A stretch of 5,252 bases of DNA from assembly GCA_012036375.1 (NCBI GenBank), contig JAAUOI010000242.1:1-5252 (forward strand). Direction: 5' to 3'. The notes under the pieces were generated by a model. That model was not told the DNA's origin and ran no database searches. It saw only the letters and a list, made by a program, of their open reading frames with translations. How positions within the stretch are numbered: position 1 is the stretch's first letter; every line of letters starts with the position of its first letter. Origin of the DNA: Allobrachymonas sp. (GTDB lineage Bacteria; Pseudomonadota; Gammaproteobacteria; Burkholderiales; Burkholderiaceae_C). A program made the position numbers and the translations under genes. Shown one piece after another: positions 1-5,252 of the stretch.

Positions 1-2
1 GC

Positions 3-1679
3 GGGCAGGACTGCACGCGCACCCGATGCACCGGAGGCAGGTGCTGAGGCCGTCTGAGCGACTACAGACACCGAAGCTGTGGTTGAAGCATTGGTAGTGG
101 TGCTCGCTGATGCTGTTGCAGTCACGCTGCTTGCAGAGGCTGCACTGCTAGGCTCAGAAGCAGTTGATCCAGGGCTGACGGCTGTGGTGGGCGTGCTGAG
201 GATAGCAGTGGCTGTTGGGGCGGCAAGATCGGCATTGACATCCGTGGCATTAGGTTGACCTGAGCCGCCCAGTAACCAAAAGCCTGTTCCCCCGACTATC
301 AGAGCCGTCAAGCCAATCAAGCCCCACTTGTTGGACGATTTCTTCGCTGATCCTGCACTGGGCGATACGCCGCTTGCTTTGACCAATTCCGATTCCAAGG
401 GCATGATATGCGGCGCTGGCTCGGCTTTGCGCAGCCCAGAGGCATTGCTGACTGAGCCAGGCTCAGTCATGGGAAATTGGGTGGGCGCAAATTGCGTGCT
501 GGCGCCGTACTCAGAATCGTTGTAGGCGCTGGGTGGAAGAGTGGGGTCGTCCTTGGTGACAGTTGATGAGGTGGGTGTGGACGCAGCAGACGATTGTGGT
601 GAGATTTCGGTGGGGGCTGATACTGAGCCTGAAATGAGTGTGCCTACAGGCGCAGCGACCAAAGTGCTCTCGCCGGGCTTGCGCAGCATGGTGGCTTCGT
701 AGCGGGAGGCTTCACCAGCAGCTTTTTGTGTGTCAGCCAGAGTCTTGAGCTTTCGCTTGGCCAAATCGGCGTAAATACCCACGGGAAAACGCTTTAAAAA
801 GCCTTCCAAAATCTCGGGCTCATTGCTGTCTTTGATGTCTTTCCAGTAGACCAATTCCAGTTCTTGCGTCACGGTGCTGCCATTGGTGCCGCCGCTGATG
901 CTGCCGGGAAAAGTGCCCACGCTGGCGGCCAATTCGGGGCGGGGATGGGCAGATGGGGTGATGGTCAAATCGGCATTGTTGACGGCAGATTTGAGCGCAG
1001 CTGCAAATGCAGCAGCATCGGCAAAACGATCCAGCTTGGATTTGGCCAAAGCTTTGGCGACGACCGAATCCAAAGCAGGCGGAAGCGCCCCCACGATCTG
1101 GCTGGGCGGTGTGGGGTCTTCTTTAACGATTTTGGAGACGATATCCAGATAGCCTTCGCCATCGAAGGGTCGCACACCGGTGAGCAACTGGTACAACACG
1201 ATGCCAGCAGAGAATAGATCAGAACTGTGATCAACACCTTTGCCAGCCACTTGCTCGGGTGACATGTATTTGAGCGTGCCCACCGTGCCACCACTGGTTT
1301 TGGTGGCTTCGCCAGAATCGGTGATGCGAGCGACACCAAAATCAGTGAGCTTGATGCGGCCTTCTTTGGTCAGCAGCATGTTGGCGGGTTTGATGTCGCG
1401 GTGGATGATTTTGTGTTTGTGGGCGTAATCGAGCGCAGCCAACAAATCGGCCATCATGAAAGCCGTTTGTTCAAGCGAGAAGCGTTTGCCTGCATCTAGG
1501 AAGTGCTTGAGATCTTCACCTTGTACAAACTCCATCACGATATAGGCTGTTTGCCCTGTCGCATCAACATGCTTGTCTGAGTCATAGACACTGACAATAT
1601 TCGGATGCTGCAAACGGCCTGCTGAACGGGCCTCGGTTTTGAAGCGCTGCTCGTATTCGATGATTTCGTTCGCTGGCAT
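3..1679 (-). CDS. Uninterrupted downstream frame of the kinase (catalytic loop to C-terminal tail), partial
   Basis: This is the open part of the broken kinase gene, 559 codons without a stop from ATG 1679 (start MPANEIIEYEQRF) to the window edge. An automatic annotation would probably start a shorter kinase here. It carries the alphaC-region motif TEARSAGRLQHPNIVSVYDSD, HRDIKPAN at 1380-1403, DFG at 1335-1343 and the SPE motif near 1254-1262. It lacks the glycine-rich loop and VAIK lysine, so translated alone it could not bind ATP normally. ATG 1679 has no Shine-Dalgarno and lies inside the kinase N-lobe, so it is probably not a true start. The linker between kinase domain and membrane helix is about 230 residues, rich in Pro, Ser, Thr and Glu. 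The single membrane helix (WGLIGLTALIVGG..) follows a Lys/Ser-rich cytoplasmic stretch, which puts the kinase domain inside the cell and the Ala/Ser/Thr-rich tail outside. Confidence 0.75.
   Translation of the reverse strand, partial: MPANEIIEYEQRFKTEARSAGRLQHPNIVSVYDSDKHVDATGQTAYIVMEFVQGEDLKHFLDAGKRFSLEQTAFMMADLLAALDYAHKHKIIHRDIKPANMLLTKEGRIKLTDFGVARITDSGEATKTSGGTVGTLKYMSPEQVAGKGVDHSSDLFSAGIVLYQLLTGVRPFDGEGYLDIVSKIVKEDPTPPSQIVGALPPALDSVVAKALAKSKLDRFADAAAFAAALKSAVNNADLTITPSAHPRPELAASVGTFPGSISGGTNGSTVTQELELVYWKDIKDSNEPEILEGFLKRFPVGIYADLAKRKLKTLADTQKAAGEASRYEATMLRKPGESTLVAAPVGTLISGSVSAPTEISPQSSAASTPTSSTVTKDDPTLPPSAYNDSEYGASTQFAPTQFPMTEPGSVSNASGLRKAEPAPHIMPLESELVKASGVSPSAGSAKKSSNKWGLIGLTALIVGGTGFWLLGGSGQPNATDVNADLAAPTATAILSTPTTAVSPGSTASEPSSAASASSVTATASASTTTNASTTASVSVVAQTASAPASGASGARAVLP
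744..857 (-). other. Conserved W-x-FPxG-x-LA module in the kinase linker
   Basis: Within the kinase linker, about residues 323-360 of the repaired protein read LELVYWKDIKDS, then a short acidic stretch, FLKRFPVG, and ADLAKRKL. This pattern (Trp, then I-K-D/N-S, an acidic or proline spacer, F/Y-L-x-x-F-P-x-G and a final L-A-x-x-x-L) is, from memory, a short helical module found in many bacterial regulatory proteins, including kinases and caspase-like proteins. It may form a small helical-hairpin (TPR-like) protein-interaction surface between the kinase domain and the membrane. The residues are seen directly. The family match and role are inferred. Confidence 0.45.
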
Positions 1680-1864
1680 GCGACCACACGCACCGTTTTG
1701 ATGGCCACGCGGCGATCTAGGTTTGGATCACGTCCTTCGTACACCACACCCATCGCTCCTTGCCCGAGCACGCGCACGATGTCATAACGACCAAGGTGGG
1801 AAATGGGGGGCGGAAGAACCATGGGCTGAGGCGATGAGTTTTACTTTTACATTCTAAGCCCGCA

Positions 1865-1916
1865 AGGGTCTGTAACTGTGGTGTCAAATGCCTAGTGAGG
1901 GTGTAACAGGTCAAAT
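1865..1916 (-). promoter_or_regulatory. Two similar ATTTGAC..GTTACA..CCCT copies upstream of the kinase
   Basis: The 88-base gap between prmB and the kinase gene, plus the last bases of prmB, contains two similar sequences in the same orientation on the minus strand. One is ATTTGACCTGTTACACCCT (1916-1898). The other, at 1889-1865, has the same three blocks ATTTGAC, GTTACA and CCCT but wider spacing. The second holds a perfect -35-like TTGACA (1887-1882), but no good -10 lies 16-18 bases further on. The best -10-like hexamer, TAGAAT (1856-1851), is too distant. The pair could be a regulator binding site or chance similarity. No terminator-like hairpin followed by a T-run is visible in this gap. 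Confidence 0.25.
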
Positions 1917-2795
1917 ATCACGAATCAGTGTGTGACGCGTGAGCAACAGCACTTGGTCTTCGCCCGCACTGGTCTCCAGCCAGACCGACTCGAGTCGGGG
2001 GAAGGCGGCTTCAAAGTAAGCCCGCTCATTCCCGATTTCGAGCACCAAAATAGCTTCCTCGCTCATCACGGCGGGGGCAGTTTGAAGCATTGGACGAATG
2101 AAATCCATGCCATCCTTTCCGCCGTCCAAAGAAATTGTGGGCTCTGCGCGATACTCGGCTGGCAAGGTGGCCATGCTTGCGCTATTGACATACGGTGGGT
2201 TGCACACAATCAAATCGTAAGGCCGGCCGTTGATGCCCCGGCATTGCGCCAAACCATTGGACTGAATCAGCGAAATACGGCTTTGCAGGCGATGCTTGGC
2301 CACATTGATCTTGGCTACATCTAAAGCATCGGCGCTAATGTCAGCGCCTTGCACAAGCACATCGGGCCAGGCCATGGCGGCGAGCACTGCCAGCGAGCCG
2401 TTGCCCGTGCACAAATCGAGCACCTGGCGTGTGGATTCATCCAGCCAAGTGTCAAAACTTGCATCAGCAATTAACTCTGCAATCAAGCTGCGCGGCACGA
2501 TCACGCGCTCATCCACATAAAACGGCACGCCTTGCAACCAAGCCTCATGGGTGAGGTAAGCGGCAGGTTTGCGTGATTCGATGCGCGCTATTAAAAGAGT
2601 AGCAATCCGCGCAGATTCTATGCCAGCGACTGGTCTATTTTGCACTGAATCGAGGTCATCAATAGGCAGTTCCAAGGCATGCAGAACCAGCCATGCGGCC
2701 TCGTCAAACGCATTGGTCGTGCCATGCCCAAAGCTCACGCCTGCGGCCTCCAGTTGCGCGGCGGCTTCGTTGATCGTTTGAAGCACCGTGCTCAC
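1911..2795 (-). CDS. prmB: Ribosomal protein L3 N5-glutamine methyltransferase PrmB
   Basis: PrmB transfers a methyl group from S-adenosylmethionine to the side-chain amide of a glutamine in ribosomal protein L3 during 50S assembly in the cytoplasm. The 294-residue length fits the family. An N-terminal helical recognition domain includes YGHGT-like FGHGT (22-26) and AYLTHEAW (79-86), both typical of PrmB rather than PrmC/HemK. FYVDERVIVPRS (92-103) leads into the Rossmann-fold methyltransferase domain. SAM motif I is DLCTGNG (127-133), an acidic residue that probably contacts the SAM ribose is in ADIS (151-154), and the catalytic NPPY is at 199-202. The start is GTG 2795. It overlaps the moeA TGA in GTGA and has a good ribosome site, GAAGG (2806-2802), six bases upstream, so translation is coupled to moeA. 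In many relatives prmB sits elsewhere (for example near dapE), so the moeA neighbourhood is less usual, judging from memory. PrmC is the main alternative, but the motifs favour PrmB. Confidence 0.93.
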   Translation of the reverse strand: MSTVLQTINEAAAQLEAAGVSFGHGTTNAFDEAAWLVLHALELPIDDLDSVQNRPVAGIESARIATLLIARIESRKPAAYLTHEAWLQGVPFYVDERVIVPRSLIAELIADASFDTWLDESTRQVLDLCTGNGSLAVLAAMAWPDVLVQGADISADALDVAKINVAKHRLQSRISLIQSNGLAQCRGINGRPYDLIVCNPPYVNSASMATLPAEYRAEPTISLDGGKDGMDFIRPMLQTAPAVMSEEAILVLEIGNERAYFEAAFPRLESVWLETSAGEDQVLLLTRHTLIRDI

Positions 2796-4138
2796 AACAC
2801 ACCTTCAAACATCATCACATCGACAAGTCCACCGACAGCCACATTACCCTGCTCGTGATGCAAAACAATCAGCCCATTGGCCTGCACCATGCTAGAGAGC
2901 ACACCCGAGCCTTGGTTGCTGCTGGTGGTGCGCACTTGCAGACTGCCGTCTTGAGCAAGCGATACAAGGCCGCGCTGGTATTCAGTTCGCCCCGGCTTCT
3001 TGCGCAGGTTCTCTTGGCTTGCAGCTTGTAAATACAAAGGCGCTTTGCAGTATTTCGCGGGATTTGCGCCACTCATGCGCAGCAGGGCAGGGCGAACGAA
3101 AGCGAGCATTGTCACCATCGTGGCGACAGGGTTGCCGGGTAAGCCGAAAAGAATGCAATCTTCAGCGCTATCTTTTTCATAGCTTTCCGCGCTTGTTTTA
3201 TACCGGCTATCGTCGGTTTTAGCATTAGAAATACGCCCCACAGCCATCGGGCGACCCGGCCGCATCGCAATCTTCCAAAACGCTACATCACCGAGCTTTT
3301 TCATCATCGCCTTGGTGTGATCCGCTTCACCCACGCTCACGCCGCCGCTGGTGATCACGGCATCAGCCTGCGCTGCTGCTTGCATGAAAGCCGCTTCGAG
3401 CGCCTCGGGGTTATCGCGCACCACACCTATGTCGATCACCTCATGACCCCAGCGCCGCAGCATACCGATTACGGTATAGCGATTGGAATCGTAAATCGCG
3501 CCTTCGCGTGGCACTTGCCCCAAGCTCAGCACTTCATCGCCAGTAGAAAAGTAAGCCACCTTCAATCGGCGGAAGACTTCTACGCTACTTGTATTCAAAC
3601 TCGCCAAAAGCCCAATCGCTGCGGGCGCAAGCAGCTCACCTTTTGAGAGCGCGATGCCTCCCGCCATCAGATCCTCGCCCGCCAAACGACGGTTGTCTCC
3701 AGTCTTCAATACACCAGTAGCAATCTCTATCGTGTCACCCGAGACTTTGCACATTTCCTGCGGCACCACAGTATCCAAGCCAATGGGCATGATCGCCCCC
3801 GTCATGATCTTCACGCATTGCCCGCTGGATACCGTGCCCTGCCAAGCCTTGCCAGCCAGCGCCGTGCCAATCACTTGAAACTGTGTACTTGCATCCGCCT
3901 TCAAATCTGCCCCACGAAACGCAAACCCATCCATCGCTGAGTTGTCATGCGGCGGCACAGAAAATGGCGAAATCACATCTTCAGCCAACACGCGCTCATA
4001 CGCATCCATCAAACCGACGCGCTCTGCCGCTTGCACAGGCTGCACCAGCCGCGCCAAAAATTCATTCACCTTGCCCGCAGGCAGCGCTTGCGCGTCGTAG
4101 CCTTGCAGTTCGGCGGCGATTTGAGAGAGAGATTTCAT
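2792..4138 (-). CDS. moeA: Molybdopterin molybdotransferase MoeA
   Basis: MoeA inserts molybdate into adenylylated molybdopterin (made by MogA) to form molybdenum cofactor in the cytoplasm. From ATG 4138 the protein is 448 residues, against 411 for E. coli MoeA. Family motifs run in order: VPPHDNSAMDGFAF (61-74), IMTGA (111-115), GEDL (154-157), FSTGDE (197-202), ITSGGVSVGEADHTK (262-276), RPGRP (293-297; KPGKP in E. coli, a Lys-to-Arg exchange), and LPGNPVA (333-339). The C-terminal MoeA domain IV follows. About 24 residues (304-327) separate VGRI from CILFGLPGNP, where E. coli has only a few; see the insert entry. A longer TTG start (4168), overlapping the toxin stop, is possible. I prefer ATG 4138 because the extra ten residues look unrelated and neither start has a clear Shine-Dalgarno. 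The gene lies 26 bases after the toxin stop and overlaps prmB by four bases. No separate promoter is evident. Confidence 0.95.
   Translation of the reverse strand: MKSLSQIAAELQGYDAQALPAGKVNEFLARLVQPVQAAERVGLMDAYERVLAEDVISPFSVPPHDNSAMDGFAFRGADLKADASTQFQVIGTALAGKAWQGTVSSGQCVKIMTGAIMPIGLDTVVPQEMCKVSGDTIEIATGVLKTGDNRRLAGEDLMAGGIALSKGELLAPAAIGLLASLNTSSVEVFRRLKVAYFSTGDEVLSLGQVPREGAIYDSNRYTVIGMLRRWGHEVIDIGVVRDNPEALEAAFMQAAAQADAVITSGGVSVGEADHTKAMMKKLGDVAFWKIAMRPGRPMAVGRISNAKTDDSRYKTSAESYEKDSAEDCILFGLPGNPVATMVTMLAFVRPALLRMSGANPAKYCKAPLYLQAASQENLRKKPGRTEYQRGLVSLAQDGSLQVRTTSSNQGSGVLSSMVQANGLIVLHHEQGNVAVGGLVDVMMFEGVL
3158..3229 (-). repeat. Probable in-frame insert of a small dispersed repeat inside moeA
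   Basis: These 72 bases encode moeA residues 304-327, a hydrophilic Lys/Asp/Ser-rich stretch with no counterpart in E. coli MoeA. The DNA is more AT-rich than its flanks. On the minus strand it contains AGCTATGAAAAAGATAGC, whose ends form a 5-bp inverted repeat (GCTAT/ATAGC at 3167-3171 and 3179-3183). A further copy of GCTATC (plus strand) is at 3206-3211, and ACAAGCGCGG lies just before the hairpin. From memory, Comamonadaceae genomes carry many short repeats of the form CAAGCGC..AGCTAT-(A-rich)-ATAGC, and this looks like a degraded copy read in frame. The extra length and inverted repeat are seen directly. The repeat identity is inferred. Confidence 0.45.
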
Positions 4139-4164
4139 AAATGCATGGATTTGACTTGATGCAA

Positions 4165-4521
4165 TCAAGAGGATGCTTGAAGGTGGCTTTGTAAATCCAT
4201 CGAATCGTGCAACACGCGAAGCACGGTCAGTACATCATGATCAACTCTAAAAACGATGAAGTGCCTCGGTGATTGAATCAGTCGTTTTTTCTCTGAATTG
4301 CGGCTGAAACGCAGGTGAAAAAGATGAATTTCTGAACTCAAAGCTGGATGTTGCTGAACTCCTAAGCGACTTGGCGATTCAAGCAATTGAGCCAACGCAT
4401 TCTCAATCAGTGCATCGTAGCGTTGGCTGATCTCTAGCCCGAAATTCTCTTCAGTCCATGTCTGAATCGATGAAAGATCTGTCAGTGCTTGTTCAGTAAA
4501 TACGGGCTGAAGTTGCATCAT
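4165..4521 (-). CDS. parE: RelE/ParE-family toxin of a type II TA pair
   Basis: This 118-residue protein is the likely toxin of the pair. RelE/ParE-fold toxins either cleave mRNA at the ribosome or poison DNA gyrase, and the sequence alone does not decide which. The N-terminus (LQPVFTEQALTDLSSIQTW) matches the first strand and helix of ParE-like proteins. ALIENALAQLLESP (37-50) is the second helix, followed by Pro/Gly-containing SRLG. The middle IHLFHLRFSRN (65-75) and the end PRHFIVFRV (85-93) then VLRVLHDSMDLQSHL (100-114) form the beta-sheet core and the closing Arg/His segment typical of this subgroup. The length is slightly above the usual 95-110 residues. The start is ATG 4521, directly after the antitoxin TGA, with a second ATG at 4518 and no strong ribosome site, so translation depends on coupling. 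The stop (4165) is 26 bases before moeA. The gene appears intact, and the AT-richer base use than moeA suits a transferred module. Confidence 0.85.
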   Translation of the reverse strand: MMQLQPVFTEQALTDLSSIQTWTEENFGLEISQRYDALIENALAQLLESPSRLGVQQHPALSSEIHLFHLRFSRNSEKKRLIQSPRHFIVFRVDHDVLTVLRVLHDSMDLQSHLQASS

Positions 4522-4791
4522 TCAAGCCGCGTGTTTTCGCATGCTCTTCAAATGCATGCCGAAATCTGCCGCACTCTTAAATTCTTTGACACGCCCTGCC
4601 TCGAAATCATGGGTACCCAGCTGCACAGCATCGCGCAGAGATTGCAAGCTTGCGGCTTCTTGCTTTTGTTTTTCTTCTAAAACGCGCAGACTGTCGCGGA
4701 TGACTTCACTCACGTTGTTGTAGCGGCCCGTGGAGACCAACTGCTTTGTGAAATTTTCGAAGTAAGGCGTAAGTGCGACGCTGGTGGGCAT
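4522..4791 (-). CDS. parD: ParD-family ribbon-helix-helix antitoxin
   Basis: This 89-residue protein is the antitoxin. It would bind and neutralise the downstream toxin through its C-terminal half and repress its own promoter through the N-terminal half. MPTSVALTPYFENF (1-14) gives the beta-strand and start of helix A, GRYNNVSEVIRDSLRVLEE (22-40) the turn and helix B, a classic ParD ribbon-helix-helix signature. Residues 41-89 are Lys/Glu/Gln-rich and probably unfolded until they wrap around the toxin. ATG 4791 is chosen over a TTG at 4812 because GGAG (4801-4798) sits six bases before it. The TTG lies inside the proposed operator and would add seven atypical residues. The gene is first in the operon, before the toxin, as in most ParDE-type pairs. 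Similar antitoxins pair with both ParE and RelE-like toxins, so the subtype name is provisional. Confidence 0.87.
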   Translation of the reverse strand: MPTSVALTPYFENFTKQLVSTGRYNNVSEVIRDSLRVLEEKQKQEAASLQSLRDAVQLGTHDFEAGRVKEFKSAADFGMHLKSMRKHAA

Positions 4792-4797
4792 GTTTTG

Positions 4798-4801
4798 CTC
4801 C
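4798..4801 (-). promoter_or_regulatory. Shine-Dalgarno site GGAG for the antitoxin
   Basis: GGAG followed by six bases (CAAAAC) and ATG 4791 is a textbook ribosome-binding arrangement. It decides the antitoxin start. The toxin directly behind it has no comparable site, which would favour antitoxin synthesis over toxin. Confidence 0.7.
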
Positions 4802-4810
4802 GATAAATGC

Positions 4811-4826
4811 AAAGTTATTAAACTTT
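4811..4826 (-). promoter_or_regulatory. Inverted repeat AAAGTT-N4-AACTTT, candidate antitoxin operator
   Basis: Minus-strand sequence AAAGTTTAATAACTTT has perfect 6-bp arms around a four-base centre. It lies directly after the proposed -10 box and before the antitoxin ribosome site, where autorepressing RHH antitoxins normally bind. The repeat is seen directly. Its role as operator is inferred. Confidence 0.5.
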
Positions 4827-4855
4827 AACATATTTGAAGTTTCTCATAGCACCAA
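4827..4855 (-). promoter_or_regulatory. Candidate sigma70 promoter for the TA operon
   Basis: TTGGTG (4855-4850) and TATGTT (4832-4827) are separated by 17 bases, the ideal spacing. The -10 matches TATAAT in four of six positions, and the -35 matches TTGACA in three. The start point would fall inside the inverted repeat at 4811-4826. This is a moderate promoter by sequence, but it lies in the only AT-rich gap of the window. It could also contribute to transcription of moeA and prmB. Confidence 0.4.
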
Positions 4856-4874
4856 CCACACCTCAAACTGATTT

Positions 4875-5252
4875 TTATCTGATGGGTAACGTACGCAAAT
4901 CACGAGACTTCATCCGACGCATGGCTGCAATATCCAAACGCATATGCAACTTGTCAAAAAATTGCTCGTTGACCTGAATAGCGCGAGGCAGCAAACCGTA
5001 AGGCACGAAGCCAGCGCGTTCATACAGGCGAACAACATGCGCGTTACTGGCCGTTACGGTGAGGATGAGTTGATCAATTTCAGGGTTTTCCGCCGTAACC
5101 ATTGCGCAGCGTGCTATCAATTGCGCAGCGATTCCTTGGCCTTGAGCTGCTTGTGCGACCATCATGGCTGTGATTTGCACGATATGCCGCTTTTGCAAAC
5201 GGCTTTCTCGCTCCATGCCAATCGTGCCGAGCAGCACGCCTTGCGGATCGAA
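4875..5252 (-). CDS. GNAT-family N-acetyltransferase, 5' end outside window
   Basis: This is the C-terminal 125 codons of a GNAT-fold acetyltransferase, which moves an acetyl group from acetyl-CoA to an amine. The substrate cannot be told from the sequence. The visible part starts FDPQGVLLGTIGMER, a strand leading to the central sheet. Then come ITAMMVAQAAQGQGIAAQLI, where QGQGIA (visible residues 37-42) is the Q-x-x-G-x-A acetyl-CoA pyrophosphate-binding loop, a hydrophobic strand LILTVTASN, and ASNAHVVRLYERAGFVPYG (motif B region with the usual Tyr-Glu-Arg-Ala-Gly-Phe). LLPRAIQVNEQFFDKLHMRLDI resembles the end of acetyltransferases that act on small molecules or protein N-termini. The frame is open through the window edge. 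A GTG at 5237 is internal and should not be taken as the start. The stop is TAA 4877-4875, followed by the TA promoter region. No clear terminator is visible in between. Confidence 0.88.
   Translation of the reverse strand, partial: FDPQGVLLGTIGMERESRLQKRHIVQITAMMVAQAAQGQGIAAQLIARCAMVTAENPEIDQLILTVTASNAHVVRLYERAGFVPYGLLPRAIQVNEQFFDKLHMRLDIAAMRRMKSRDLRTLPIR

Larger units (their letters stand above)
1..1822 (-). pseudogene. Membrane-anchored Hanks-type Ser/Thr protein kinase, frameshifted, 3' end outside window
   Basis: This gene would encode a eukaryotic-like protein kinase that phosphorylates Ser/Thr residues from the cytoplasmic side of the inner membrane. From ATG 1822 the first frame gives a glycine-rich loop (GQGAMG, residues 20-25) and the ATP-binding lysine in VAIK (K42). 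That frame then goes off course and stops at 1535. The rest of the kinase continues in another frame from about 1679: HRDIKPAN (catalytic Asp about residue 143 after repair), DFG (Asp about 161) and SPE (about 188-190). After the kinase domain come a linker with a conserved-looking W-x(n)-FPxG-x(n)-LA module (about 323-360), one hydrophobic helix (about 500-518, bases 270-326), and a low-complexity Ala/Ser/Thr-rich tail running off the window. Related kinases, from memory, have two residues between 'RV' and the next hydrophobic residue. Here only five bases (GTCGC) fill that gap, so one base is missing. No strong Shine-Dalgarno precedes ATG 1822, and a TAA lies a few codons upstream in frame. 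The kinase call is firm. Whether the break is biological or a sequencing error is open. Confidence 0.85.

Noticed and set aside
864..1217. Plus-strand open frame of 117 codons opposite the kinase
   Set aside because: It lies wholly antisense to the kinase catalytic and linker region, resembles no family I know, and has no ribosome site. It is explained by the codon bias of the real gene.
1535..1684. Programmed ribosomal frameshift in the kinase gene
   Set aside because: The break (GTGGTCGCATG) has no slippery heptamer, no adjacent stop codon and no obvious stimulatory hairpin. The wrong frame runs on to 1535. A mutation or sequencing error is simpler.
1859..1868. CCC-GCAA-GGG hairpin between prmB and the kinase as a terminator
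   Set aside because: The stem is only three pairs and no T-run follows in the transcribed direction, so it does not look like an intrinsic terminator.
1932..2324. Plus-strand open frame of 130 codons opposite prmB
   Set aside because: It is antisense to well-conserved PrmB motifs, and its translation shows no recognisable domain.
3317..3646. Plus-strand open frame of 109 codons opposite moeA
   Set aside because: It is antisense to conserved MoeA motifs (SGGVSVGEAD region). Its His/Ala-rich translation is typical of a shadow frame.
4868..4883. Direct repeat CTGAT..CTGAT just past the GNAT stop
   Set aside because: Five bases repeated once in an AT-rich gap is expected by chance, and no insertion-sequence boundary accompanies it.

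Overview
The window reads as a stretch of ordinary betaproteobacterial chromosome, most likely Burkholderiales and probably close to Comamonadaceae. I base this on how the PrmB, MoeA and kinase proteins read and on the moderate GC content, all judged by eye without a database search. Every gene I can support lies on the minus strand, so biological order runs from high to low coordinates: GNAT acetyltransferase (5' end outside the window), ParD-type antitoxin, ParE-type toxin, moeA, prmB, then a membrane-anchored Ser/Thr protein kinase whose 3' end is outside the window.

Region 5252-4875 is the C-terminal 125 codons of a GNAT-fold N-acetyltransferase. A short AT-rich gap (4792-4874) follows. 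It holds a plausible sigma70-type promoter, a 16-bp inverted repeat that could be an operator, and a good Shine-Dalgarno site. Region 4791-4165 is a type II toxin-antitoxin pair (RHH antitoxin, RelE/ParE-fold toxin). The antitoxin stop directly abuts the toxin start.

Region 4138-2792 is moeA, 26 bases after the toxin stop. prmB (2795-1911) overlaps the moeA stop by four bases (GTGA), so the two are translationally coupled. No separate promoter is obvious in front of moeA, so the TA promoter may contribute to expression of the housekeeping pair moeA (molybdenum insertion into molybdopterin) and prmB (glutamine methylation of ribosomal protein L3). The moeA product carries an extra ~24-residue hydrophilic segment that looks like an in-frame insertion of a small dispersed repeat.

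Region 1822-1 is a serine/threonine kinase gene. Its P-loop and VAIK lysine are in one frame. The HRD, DFG and SPE motifs, a linker motif, one transmembrane helix and an Ala/Ser/Thr-rich tail are in another. The break is a single missing base at about 1680-1684, either a real inactivating frameshift or a sequencing error.

I found no RNA genes, insertion sequences, CRISPR arrays or phage genes, and no convincing new system. The items most worth a second look are the kinase frameshift, the in-frame insert in moeA, and the coupling of a TA module to housekeeping genes.
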